DNA of 64,000 bases. Origin: CAWDMC01 sp963803295. GTDB taxonomy: Bacteria; Acidobacteriota; Terriglobia; UBA7540. Of this stretch, positions 29,185 to 37,758 are shown one piece after another (the stretch's first letter is position 1; every line of letters begins with the position of its first letter). A program made the translations under genes and the position numbers. Below the pieces are notes generated by a model that made no database searches, was not told where the DNA came from, and saw nothing but the letters and a program-made list of their open reading frames with translations. The DNA lies in NCBI GenBank assembly GCA_963803295.1, contig CAWDMC010000027.1, forward strand, positions 62,001 to 126,000. The letters run 5' to 3'.

Positions 29185-30117
29185 TTATTGCTCATTGGCC
29201 TGCGCCGCCTTCAGATTCTCCTCCATCAGGCCGATCAACTCGACCAGCATATCCTCTCGCTTGTTTTCAGGAACATCGTGGGTCCGATTTCTCAAATTAT
29301 CCTCCGCCTCCTGGTTCTCGGTGCGATCCGGTGCCGGCGGGGTCGCCTCGGGAGTATCTTCGTCCTCGAGGCCGTCGGGACCCTCTGGGCCGTGCCAGCT
29401 GGCCTCGCCCGTCGCTTCCGCTGCGCCCTCGGGCTCCCCGGTCAGGCTATCCTGCGGCGGTGCGTCCTGCCTGCTGAAAACGGGCGCCTCTGGCGGAATG
29501 TCATCCGATGCCTCGCCAGGCTTCGAGGCCCGACCTGTCTCCTCTTCCGCCGTGAAATCCTGCCCGATATTCCGCGCGGGCGAGTACTCTTCAACTCCGG
29601 ACGATCCATTCTCGGCACAGTTTTCAGCAATGTTCTCGGCACTGGGTTCGTCATCGCGCGCCGCTCTGAGCCTCATCAGCATCTTGAACTGGCGCTCAAA
29701 GTGGCGGCTGAGCTGGCCTTCGAGCCGTATGGTTTGTTCCCAGTTGGCGTTGGCGGACAGGCTCCGGTCACGCTCGACCGGGTTGTTCTTGTAGACCGTG
29801 TATTGTTTTACGGAGTGCGCCTGCATGGCGTATTGGCTGCGGATCAGGCGCTCCTGCCGCCAGGCGGTCTCGGCCATGTTCTCAAGCAGATAGGATTCAA
29901 GAACGTTAGCGGGAGGGAGAGAGGCCAGAAAGCCCTCGCGCAGGCGATCGTACTGGCCGGGAGTCTCCCCCATCCAGGGCATGGTGGCCTTGAGCTCGCG
30001 GGCGGTGGCGCCGTGGGTAAGGGCGTTGAAGCGGGCACGCTGCTTGCCGGCTTGAGTACAAGGTCCGGTGGATTTCTTGGCGTTGGCGCGATTGGCGGCG
30101 ATTTTCCTGGGAGTCAT
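29185..30117 (-). CDS. Hypothetical protein with N-terminal KSTGP motif
   Basis: A 310-residue protein of unknown function. The N terminus (MTPRKIAANRANAKKSTGP, then GKQRARFNALTHGATA) matches a signature common in acidobacterial hypothetical proteins of unknown role, often in accessory regions. Residues 60-170 are helical and charged; the C-terminal half is acidic and low complexity (many Glu, Asp, Pro), likely disordered. The frame is open upstream to 30183. A strong AAGGAGAT precedes an out-of-frame ATG at about 30141 that encodes a 7-residue peptide ending one base before this ATG, suggesting a coupled leader. No enzyme motif or membrane segment is seen. Confidence 0.7.
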   Translation of the reverse strand: MTPRKIAANRANAKKSTGPCTQAGKQRARFNALTHGATARELKATMPWMGETPGQYDRLREGFLASLPPANVLESYLLENMAETAWRQERLIRSQYAMQAHSVKQYTVYKNNPVERDRSLSANANWEQTIRLEGQLSRHFERQFKMLMRLRAARDDEPSAENIAENCAENGSSGVEEYSPARNIGQDFTAEEETGRASKPGEASDDIPPEAPVFSRQDAPPQDSLTGEPEGAAEATGEASWHGPEGPDGLEDEDTPEATPPAPDRTENQEAEDNLRNRTHDVPENKREDMLVELIGLMEENLKAAQANEQ

Positions 30118-30391
30118 CTTAGGTTTCTCTGGTAAGTGGCATCGGATCTCCTTCCTCGCAGTCGTCAGTTGTCCCACTCTCAAGTATGCTCGATGAAAAT
30201 GAGACAGTGGAGACAGATGAGACAGATGAGACTGTATTTCTTTAGCGGCGTCCTGTCAGCTACTTGGAAATGCAAGTCGGCGGAATCTGACTACGAAAAT
30301 CGCAAAACTGTTGCAATTTGCAACACCGCCAGGGAAACCGAACTTCGCACGTTGCGCGGGCCTGTGCCGTTTCCCTTCGCACCGTGACAGC

Positions 30392-30548
30392 GGGCGTGGC
30401 GCAGAGTTTCGCCTTACAGAGACTCTGCGGTTCTTCCGCGCAAAAACATTCAAAGCCGTGTACCCTAGGTTGGCCGAGCAGGGCTGCAGCGAGCGTGCCG
30501 CAGAATCAAAAGCCGCGGACTCTGAAAAGGATGAAGTCCGCGCTACCC
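30392..30548. repeat. Palindromic MITE-like repeat copy B
   Basis: A 157-bp element with inverted ends (GGGCGTGGCGCAGA and CCGCGCTACCC). It has a 5' hairpin (CGCAGAGTTT/AGACTCTGCG) and a 3' hairpin GCGGACT/AGTCCGC. The 3' stem differs from copy D by paired changes (A-to-G with T-to-C), which supports selection for structure. No coding capacity. Confidence 0.65.
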
Positions 30549-30582
30549 GTTCCATTTCTCGTCTTCCAGGTAACGAGGTAGC

Positions 30583-30717
30583 AACTCTGCGGTTCTTCCG
30601 CGCCAAGGTTCTTTCGCCCAAAAGATCCGAGGCGTATGCCGTCGGGCAGCCGAACAGGGATGCGGCCAGCGTACCGCCAAATCAAAAAGCCGCAGACTTT
30701 GAAAAGCACAAAGTCTG
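30583..30717. repeat. Palindromic repeat copy C, interrupted by IS element
   Basis: Begins at AACTCTGCGG (5' hairpin half missing) and runs to AAAGTCTG at 30717. In copies B and D this point continues as CGCTACCC. That sequence is found at 32188-32195, straight after the IS right end, so the IS sits inside this copy. Confidence 0.65.
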
Positions 30718-30722
30718 ATTCC

Positions 30723-30736
30723 ATAACGTCGTCGGC
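30723..30736 (+). repeat. IS1111-type left subterminal inverted repeat
   Basis: ATAACGTCGTCGGC, perfectly complementary to 32169-32182. It lies 5 bp inside the inferred left end (7 bp if the TG core is counted). Confidence 0.8.
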
Positions 30737-30796
30737 TCCTTAGAACCGGTAAACTTGGTTTGCTGTCCGACCAAGGCTGCCGGGAAAGGAGCCGAC

Positions 30797-31816
30797 ATGT
30801 CAATTATCGGATGTGATTTGCATTCCCGCTACCAGGTTGTTGCGATGGTAGACACGGACGACGGCGAGGTAGCAACGCGCCGCTTGGAACATGAGAACGG
30901 AGAAGCGAGGACATTTTATGCAGGGCTGGCCAAGGGGTCGCGGGTGGGGATCGAGGCGACGGGCTACACCCAGTGGTTCGAGCGCTTGCTGGCGGAACTG
31001 GGGCACGAGTTATGGGTGGGGGATCCGGCCGCGATCCGGGCCCGAGCGGTGCGCCGGCAGAAGACCGACACCCGTGATGCCGAACACCTGTTGGACCTGT
31101 TGGTAAGCCGCCGTTTCCCGCGCGTCTGGGTGCCCAGCGTGGAACAGCGGGATTTGCGGCAACTGCTGAAGCATCGCGACAAGCTGGTGCGGATGCGGAC
31201 GGCGCTGAAGAACCAGCTGCACTTTCTGGCCATGAGCCAGGGGGTGTGCCGCAAGCAAAAGCTGTGGAGCGGACGCGGTCGAGCCGAGTTGGAAGGGCTG
31301 AGCCTAGGAGCGTGGGCTAGTCGGCGGCGGGAAGAACTGCTGAAGATGCTGGACCAGCTCAATCCCTGCATCGACGAGCTCAACGAGGCGGTGCAGGCGG
31401 AGGCCGAGCGCTGTGCGGAGGCGGTGCAGTTGATGGAGCAGCCGGGGGTGGGGCCGATCACGGCTCTGGCCTTTGTGCTGACCGTCGGTCCGGTGGAACG
31501 TTTCCCCCACAGCCGCGCTCTGGTCAGTTACCTGGGACTCAACCCACGTGAGGATTCCAGCGGGGGTCACCAACGGCTGGGTCACATCAGCAAGCAAGGC
31601 AACCAAATGTTGCGCTGGCTGCTGGTGGAAGCCGGCCAGAGGGCGTCGCTGCTGGACGAGGAACTGAGGCGTAAGTATAAACGGTTGGCTTTCCGGCGGG
31701 GCAGAAACGTGGCCAAGGTGGCCATGGCTCGACAGCTGGCAGTGCGCTTGTATTGGAAGCTGCGCCAGGCGAGATCGGCCCAACCGGCGGTTCGCATGCC
31801 TGGTAGCCCGAGGTAG
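30797..31816 (+). CDS. IS110-family DEDD transposase
   Basis: The RNA-guided-type DEDD recombinase of the element, 339 aa. The RuvC-like N-terminal domain carries Asp 7 (IGCDLHS), Glu 53 (GIEATG) and Asp 91/Asp 94 (KTDTRDAEHL). The C-terminal transposase_20 domain is intact (EQPGVGPITALAF, then HSRALVSYLGLNPREDSSG and ISKQGNQMLRWLL). The ATG at 30797 follows GGAAAGGAGC; an in-frame start at 30755 would add 14 unsupported residues. No frameshift or stop was found, so the enzyme may be active. Its stop codon overlaps the proposed right-target guide at 31812-31821. Confidence 0.95.
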   Translation: MSIIGCDLHSRYQVVAMVDTDDGEVATRRLEHENGEARTFYAGLAKGSRVGIEATGYTQWFERLLAELGHELWVGDPAAIRARAVRRQKTDTRDAEHLLDLLVSRRFPRVWVPSVEQRDLRQLLKHRDKLVRMRTALKNQLHFLAMSQGVCRKQKLWSGRGRAELEGLSLGAWASRRREELLKMLDQLNPCIDELNEAVQAEAERCAEAVQLMEQPGVGPITALAFVLTVGPVERFPHSRALVSYLGLNPREDSSGGHQRLGHISKQGNQMLRWLLVEAGQRASLLDEELRRKYKRLAFRRGRNVAKVAMARQLAVRLYWKLRQARSAQPAVRMPGSPR

Positions 31817-32120
31817 CGCATGGTGGGCGGTTCGCCACCGCAAGTCTGATTGGGCGCCAAGCCTCCCTGCACAGGCGGGGAGATCGAATAGAGAATCATG
31901 GTGGGGTGAAAACTTCACCGAATAGATGGCTGGTGGAACAGTCCACCGCAGGATTCGAGAGGCGAGCCTTGGTCGGGACAAGCCTTAAAGATTCTTCCAG
32001 GACGAAGCATCGCTGTACAGCGCTCCGCTTCGTCCCTCTTCTAGGGTGGGCGTGCCGGAGTCGGGGTCAAGGGTCTGCGATGAACGGTCCGACCAAAAGC
32101 GTCGGACCGCCCTTGACCCC
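31812..32120 (+). ncRNA. Candidate bridge/seekRNA of the IS1111-type element
   Basis: The 3' non-coding region is rich in hairpins. At its start GGTAGCGCAT (31812-31821) is the exact reverse complement of the right IS junction (32185-32194), and AAGTCTGATT (31842-31851) is identical to the left junction (30711-30720). A hairpin, GGTGGGCG/CGCCACC (31822-31839), separates them. More hairpins follow: GGTGAA/TTCACC (31905-31919), GGTGGA/TCCACC (31932-31947), GGACGAAGC/GCTTCGTCC (32000-32035), and a nested pair with an 11-bp outer stem (32063-32073 with 32110-32120). IS1111-type elements are known to encode their guide RNA downstream of the transposase. The ends of the RNA are not known. Confidence 0.6.
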
Positions 32121-32168
32121 GCCTCCGTCACGCGGGGGTGGGAGTGTTGCTAAATTCTGCTTGACAAA

Positions 32169-32182
32169 GCCGACGACGTTAT
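32169..32182 (-). repeat. IS1111-type right subterminal inverted repeat
   Basis: GCCGACGACGTTAT, exact complement of 30723-30736, 3 bp inside the TG core at 32186-32187. The asymmetric 7-bp and 3-bp extensions beyond the repeats agree with what is reported for the IS1111 subgroup. Confidence 0.8.
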
Positions 32183-32212
32183 AGATGCGCTACCCACTAC
32201 CGCCTCCTTAGC

Positions 32213-32253
32213 GGGCGTAGCGCATCTATAATGGTCTCGGATGCGCTACGCCC
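32213..32253. repeat. GGGCGTAGCGCATC hairpin
   Basis: A perfect 14-bp inverted repeat (32213-32226 and 32240-32253) around a 13-nt loop. The arm shares GGGCGTAGCGCA with the ends of the palindromic repeat family, so it may be a minimal member of it. Confidence 0.6.
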
Positions 32254-32266
32254 TCACGCTTCCGCC

Positions 32267-32464
32267 TCACCACACGAGGGCCTGATCGGGGACGAAGCGG
32301 GTGACCTTTCGCCAGGGCGCTTCATTTTGACGGTAGTAGGCTCGTTCGTAGAGCGCACCGTATTTGCCCCGCGGATCGATCATGCTCACTGTATTTCCTT
32401 TAATCGTCAACGTATAGGGAACGTCGCCGATGGTTTCCTTGACGGTGCGTTCAGCGATGGGGTT
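32267..32464 (-). pseudogene. C-terminal remnant of GH127/DUF1680-like gene (copy B)
   Basis: A 65-codon gene end, in a single frame, homologous to the tail at 28093-28300: PIAERTVKETIGDVPYTLTI, then DPRGKYGALYERAYYRQN and WRKVTRFVPDQALVW before the stop at 32267. It is cut on its 5' side by palindromic repeat copy D. No start codon or upstream domain remains. The family call is tentative, as for copy A; the homology between the two is clear from the protein reading. Confidence 0.5.
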
Positions 32465-32470
32465 CGAGGC

Positions 32471-32621
32471 GGGCGTAGCGCAGAGTTTTGCCTTACAGAA
32501 ACTCTGCGGTTCTTCCGCGCAGAAGGATCGGAGGCCGTGTACCATAGGCCGGCGGACCTGGTCAGCGTGCCGCGGAATCAAAAAGCCGCAGACTTTGAAA
32601 AGCATAAAGTCTGCGCTACCC
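32471..32621. repeat. Palindromic MITE-like repeat copy D (complete)
   Basis: The most complete copy, 151 bp: ends GGGCGTAGCGCAGA and TCTGCGCTACCC; 5' hairpin CGCAGAGTTT/AAACTCTGCG (32479-32508); 3' hairpin GCAGACTTT/AAAGTCTGC. Its junction CTGCGCTACCC shows the uninterrupted target of the IS1111-type element. Confidence 0.7.
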
Positions 32622-32652
32622 AACATAATTCAGCATTCAGAATTCAAACTTA

Positions 32653-35109
32653 TCATTCATACCGCAGCGCTACTATGGGATCGACCTTCATCCCCGGCGG
32701 GCGGGTACATAAGTGGCCAACAGAGCGATAGCGATGAGCAGTGCGGCGACAGTGATGAAAGTAAATGGATCTCGGGACTGAACGCCGAATAGCAGACTCG
32801 ATAGAACGCGGGTCAGACCCAGCGCACCCGCAATCCCAACAACGACACCCGCCAGGGTGATCAGTGTTCCCCGCCCATCACCAGCTGCAGGATCTCGCGC
32901 GAGCGTGCTCCGAGTGCGATGCGGATGCCGATCTCATGTGTCCTTTGCGTCACGGCGAAGGCCATCACTCCGTAGATCCCTACCACCGTAAGCAACAGGG
33001 CAAGCAGCGCAAAAGACGACAGCAGCAGCGACTGAAAACTCGTATCCGTGAAAGACCGGGAAATGACTTCTTCCATGGTGCGAACCTTGAACAGTGCCAG
33101 GCTGCTGTCAAGCGCGTGGACCTGCCGGCGGACCTCCGCTGTTAATTCGCTGCTGCTCGCCGCACCCTTAACGACAACGGATAGAGTTGGAAAGGGTGGT
33201 GGAACCAGTGAAAGCGGATAGTACGCTTGCGGAATCATGGGCGCACGGATTCCCCACTGCTTGACGTCACCGACGACACCGATCACGGTGACGTGCAGGC
33301 CCCAAAGCTTATACGTTCGGCCGAGCGGATCCTGATCAGGCCAAAATTGGCGGGCCATCGTCCGGTTAATGATGGCCACCAGTCGAAGATCGGGGGATGC
33401 CTGAAACTGCTGGATTGGATCATGGCCATGGCCTTCCGCCCGGACTCCGCCGTGTCCCGAAAGTCTTGTCCGATGAAATTACGGCCTTTGAGGAACGGAA
33501 TGCCGAAGGCTTTGAAATACTCCGGGGTGATCGCATTTTGCTCAACAAGGATATTGGCGAATTCCGATTGCGGCCGTCCGTCGATCTGATGTAGCTGTTG
33601 CTCCCTCCCTCCAGGGGCAGTTGGCTTCCCACCGCCGAGGCTTCAACGCCGGGGGAACCCTTCAGGCCGCCGAGCAAGCGATCGAAGAACGCCTCGGCCT
33701 GTTCGATCTTGTTGTATCGATTCGCAGGGAGGCCGATCTGCGCGGTGAGGATGCCTTCCGGGTGAATACCGGCATCCACTTCACGTAACTTGGCAAAGGT
33801 GCGCAGAAGAAGGCCGGCGCCCACCAACAGCGCCAGGGAAATTGCGATCTCGCCCCCACCAGCAGATCTCGTAAGGTGCTTTGACGTCCGGAGGGCCCAG
33901 ACTTCCTGCACAGTCGCCTTGAGTTCTTCGTTGGGATGAAGGTGTGAAACCTGGACCGCGGGCGCGAGTCCAACAACGATTCCTACCAGGAGACCTACCA
34001 TGAGTGTGAACGCCAAGACGGTGCCATTATGGTGAGCGGGTTTGGCTGTGGAATGGGTAGGGTTTTGGCAGCAGCCAGAATCCGCAGACAACCCCAACCC
34101 AGGAGGAGGCCCATAAGCGCGCCTGTGAGAGAAAGCAATACGCTCTCCGTGAGCAATTGCCGAAGGATGCGCCAGCGGCTGGCGCCGAGAGCGTTCCGAA
34201 CCGCGATCTCCCGATGCCGGCCCGTGGCCCGGACTAACGAAAGATTGGCCACATTCGCGCACGCGATCAACAGGATCAGCCCTACGGCCCCTAACATGAT
34301 CAGAAGCTGTTCCCGGATGCTGCCGCCGACAAAGAGCTCCTTCAAGGGGACGATGGCCGCGCCGACCTTCGAATTGGAATCGGGATATTGCTTTTCGAGG
34401 CGGCCAGCGATGGTTTCGAGCTCAACCCGCGCCTGCCCCAGCGAAACGTTGCGCTTCAGGCGTCCCATAGCCCGATATTGGTGCGAGCCTCTCGGTCCTA
34501 TCTTTGCCGGGCTCATATCCAGAGGCACCCAGATATCCGCCTCCCCTGGTCCGAATGTAGGCATAACACCAACGACGGCGAACCTTTCTCCATCCAGCTC
34601 AAGATCCTTCTTCACAGCCTCCTTGTCGCCGCCGAAATGCCGCTTCCAAAAGCCGTAGCTGAGGATGGCAACGTGATTCCGCCTGCCTGGTCTTCACCTT
34701 TGAGGAACGTACGGCCGAGGACAGGTTGAACGCCTAGTAAAGAAAAGAAGTTGGCCTGAGTCCGAAGCACATTAGCCGGCTCCGGTTCTCCCTCGCCGCT
34801 GGCGTTGACATTTCCGCCCCAGTCAAACAGGGTGGTCGACTCCAGAGTTTGTGTTTGCGCCTGCCAGTCGAGGTAATCGGGCCCCGTTAAGGGATATCGA
34901 CCGGGGGCCGATTCTGTCTCGAAAAGTTGCACCAGCCTTTCCGGCTCGTGGTATGGCAGGGGGCGGAGAAGGACCGCGTCCACGACGCTAAAGATGGCGG
35001 TATTGGCCCCAATGCCAAGAGCGAGCGTAATGACAGCAACAGCGGTAAACCCAGGGCTCTTGCACAACATGCGTATTCCGTAGCGAAGATCCTGAATGAG
35101 GGTATTCAT
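32653..35109 (-). pseudogene. ADOP-family ABC permease 1, about six frameshifts
   Basis: A full-length (2,457 nt, 819-codon) macrolide-export-type permease of the acidobacterial ADOP group, split by about six frameshifts near 34680, 34040, 33595, 33400, 32870 and 32700. Its order is a short N-terminal signature (MNTLIQDLRYGIRML), a first membrane helix, a MacB-like periplasmic domain, an FtsX domain (LLIACANVANLSLVRATGRHREIAVR), a second periplasmic domain, and a C-terminal FtsX domain (VTQRTHEIGIRIALGARS) ending DPIVALRYE. The pieces contain no other stops. It is third in line after ADOP 4, 3 and 2 on the same strand. No ATPase gene is present, as usual for this group. Confidence 0.85.
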
Positions 35110-35141
35110 GGTTTCCTTCTTCGTGCGCGTCAGAGAATTAT

Positions 35142-35207
35142 GAGTTCTGAATTATGAATTATGAAGGTCCTCGCAACTTTCATTTCATAATTCAGGATTC
35201 AGAATTC
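35142..35207. repeat. Long-hairpin spacer S1 between ADOP 2 and ADOP 1
   Basis: Arms 35142-35165 (GAGTTCTGAATTATGAATTA...) and 35184-35207 pair over about 24 bp with three mismatches and an 18-nt loop. Related spacers separate the other ADOP genes. Confidence 0.6.
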
Positions 35208-35215
35208 AAGACTTA

Positions 35216-37639
35216 TCATTCATGCCGCAGCGCCACCATGGGATCGACCTTGGTTGCCCGGCGGGCGGGAATGTAGGATGCCAGCAACGCCACGCGACAA
35301 CCACGATGATGCTGGCGGCGTAACTCAGGGGGTCCGCCGGCGTTACACCAAATAGGAAACTCGACATCAGGCGCGAAGCGGCAATGGCTCCAACCAAACC
35401 GATTGCCGAACCTGCGGCACTCAAGCGCAAGCCCTGAGCCAGGATGAGTTTCAAAACATCGCCACCGCGTGCGCCGAGCGCCATGCGGATACCGACTTCG
35501 TGCGTCCGCCGGCTAACCAGATAGGCCACCGCCGCGTACAAACCCACGGCCGCCAGGAAGATTCCAAGGATGCTCAGGCTCGCGAGCAGCATCGCCATCG
35601 AACGCTCACCCGCCAGAGCCTCTTGCATATGTTCCCTGAAGGTCACCGCATTGACGATTGGAAGGTGTTTAGCAACGGCCGCCGTCTCTTTAAGGATTGT
35701 CGAGACCAGCGCGCGCGGATCGCCAGCGGTCTCCACAAACAACATGCACTCGAACGAGAACACTTGGGTGAAAGGAAGGAAAAGTAGGGTTGGGCTGTCT
35801 CATGAAGGTTGACGTACCTTCCAGCCTCCACCACGCCGACAATCTGATAATCCTTCTTATCAATTCGGATTGATCTTCCTACGGCGTCCTGGTCCGGCCA
35901 GAACCTGCGGGCCATAGCGTCATTGATGACGACCACTGGCATCCGGGACGGCCGGTCGAATTCGTTAAACTCCCGCCCTCCCACAAGGCGCGCCCCTATC
36001 GTAGCGAAGAACTTTGGGGCCACAATGTTGTACCGAATCTTGAAATGGTCGGTTCCGGGAGGCGGCTGCACTCCGGGAATGACCACCGCCTGTGTTTCTC
36101 CTCCTTCGCTGTTCGTCATGGGAGGGCGCCGGGCATAGCTGGCGCGCACTACCCCTGGGATGGATTGAGCGAGCGGCCAGGGCAGGATAAAGAGCGGTTG
36201 CTTGGGCAAGGTTGTACCCGTACAGAGTGGGCGGCGCCACTGAGAGCATGAGCACATTCTTCTTCGGGTTAAATCCTGGATTGATCCGCTGGCTATACAG
36301 AAAGCTGCGCAACAATAAAGCGGAACCTGCAGCAGGATCACCGAGAGCGTGATCTCTCCCGATACCAGCAAACTCCGCAGCGGCAGGCGTCCGTGGCCTG
36401 ACCCAATCGAGGATCTCACCCTTGATGACCGCGACGAGGTCGCCCTTCGCAGCACGGAGCCCCGGCGCCAATCCAAAGATAAGAGCCGTTAGGAGCGAAA
36501 TGACCGCTGTGAACAGAAGCACCCGGCCATCGAGCATGAGGCTGGTTTCGGACAAAGCAGGAACCAAGGCCGGCACAAGAGCCACAAGCCATGACGCCAA
36601 CAAGACCCCCAGGGCGCCGCCCGCCAACGAAAGCAGAAAGCCTTCCGTGAGAAGTTGGGCGATCAGGCGGCGCCGTCCGCGCCCAACGCCCGGCGCATCG
36701 CCATCTCTCGATGCCTCTGCTCAGTTTGCGCCAAGAGTAGGTTGGCTACATTGGCGCAGGAGATCAGGAGGACCAAGCCCACCATGGCCATCAGGTAGAT
36801 ACCATATGTCATGTCGCCGCGAGCTGCTTCGGCAGTAGGATAAGCGAGAAACTTGACGTCCTGGTTGGTGGAGGGAGAAGCCAGCGCAATACGTTTTGCA
36901 AGCGTCTGGAGTTGTGCGCGCGCTTCACGGATTTCGGCGCCGGGGCGAAGACGGCCGGCCACGTCAAACCAGCGGTCGTCGCGGGCGGCGTAGGTCTGTT
37001 CTTCACCGGGAACCATCGTGGCCCAGCCCTCGGTGGTGACCCAAATTTCAGGTACCCAACTCGACGCAGTCCGCAGAAGTTCCGGGGTGTAATGCCGATG
37101 ACCGTGAATTCTTTGCCGTCGAGGAGCGTGGTCTTGCCGGGCAGAGAGGGATCGCCGCCGAAGTACCGCTGCCAAAGCCCGTAGCTCACCACCACGGAGT
37201 GGCCCTCAATGGCAGCCCGCTCCGGTTGCGGCATGAAAGTGCGGCCCAGCAAGGCTTTTGCGCCTAGCGCGGCGAAGTAGTTCTGCGAGACAACTTCAAC
37301 GGACACCTGTCGTCCTTGCTCCTTGCCACTTATGAAACCTCCACGGTCGCCATAGGCCACCACGTCGGAAAAGGCGCTGACCTCGTTGCGGATGTCAAGG
37401 TAATCGGGATATGACACCCTGCGAAAGTCGGGCTCCTTTGGCCAATCCGTCAAAACGGTGACCAGCCGCGCCGGATCTTTCACAGGCCAAGGCCGCCAGC
37501 ACAAGCTATCCACGATGCTGAAGACCGTGGAATTAGCGCCTATTCCCAGTGCCAAGGAAAACACCGCCACCAGAGTGAAGCCGGGATTTTTGGCCATCAT
37601 GCGTAGGCCATAACGAAGGTCCTGGATGAGCGTGCTCAT
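35216..37639 (-). pseudogene. ADOP-family ABC permease 2, several frameshifts
   Basis: A complete-length (2,424 nt) ADOP permease, broken into five overlapping frames. The N terminus is intact (MSTLIQDLRYGLRMMAKNPG, then LALGIGANSTVFSIV). The MacB-like domain breaks near 37060, where the reading moves to the frame carrying ISCANVANLLLAQTEQRHREMAMRR. Further breaks lie near 36660, 36370, 36210, 35795 and 35290. The C-terminal FtsX domain (VSRRTHEVGIRMALGARGG) is recognisable, and the expected ending MVALRHE stops at 35216. Domain order matches ADOP 4, which is intact. The transported substrate is unknown for the group. Confidence 0.85.
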
Positions 37640-37758
37640 GGTTTCCTTCTTCGTGCGCGTCAGAGAATTATGAGTTCTGAATAATGAATTATGAATTGTG
37701 AATTATGAAGGGATCGCGGCTTTTAATTCATAATTCAGCATTCAGAATTCAAAACTTA
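37640..37758. repeat. Long-hairpin spacer S2 between ADOP 3 and ADOP 2
   Basis: Starts with the same TTTCCTTCTTCGTGCGCGTC segment as S1, then TGAATAATGAATTATGAATT repeats and a complementary arm (AATTCATAATTCAGCATTCA). Same layout as S1 and S3. Confidence 0.6.

Larger units (their letters stand above)
30718..32187 (+). mobile_element. IS110-family, IS1111-type insertion sequence
   Basis: A complete element of about 1,470 bp: one DEDD transposase, a short 79-bp left non-coding part and a long 371-bp right non-coding part. Subterminal 14-bp perfect inverted repeats (ATAACGTCGTCGGC) lie at 30723-30736 and 32169-32182, which is the hallmark of the IS1111 subgroup. A TG dinucleotide flanks both sides (30716-30717; 32186-32187) and is the likely core. 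The insertion splits palindromic repeat copy C. The right boundary is placed by comparison with copies B and D; an inverted copy of the junction-like sequence at 32217-32231 leaves a few bases of doubt. Confidence 0.85.

Noticed and set aside
30311..30718. 135-codon open frame over repeats B and C
   Set aside because: The frame exists only because the palindromic repeats lack stops; the peptide is translated repeat sequence.
31906..32184. 92-codon open frame in the IS 3' region
   Set aside because: No family likeness or ribosome site, and it coincides with the hairpin-rich RNA region.
32861..37639. Several separate small ABC permease genes
   Set aside because: The overlapping frames join into two full-length ADOP permeases; they are fragments of frameshifted genes, not individual genes.
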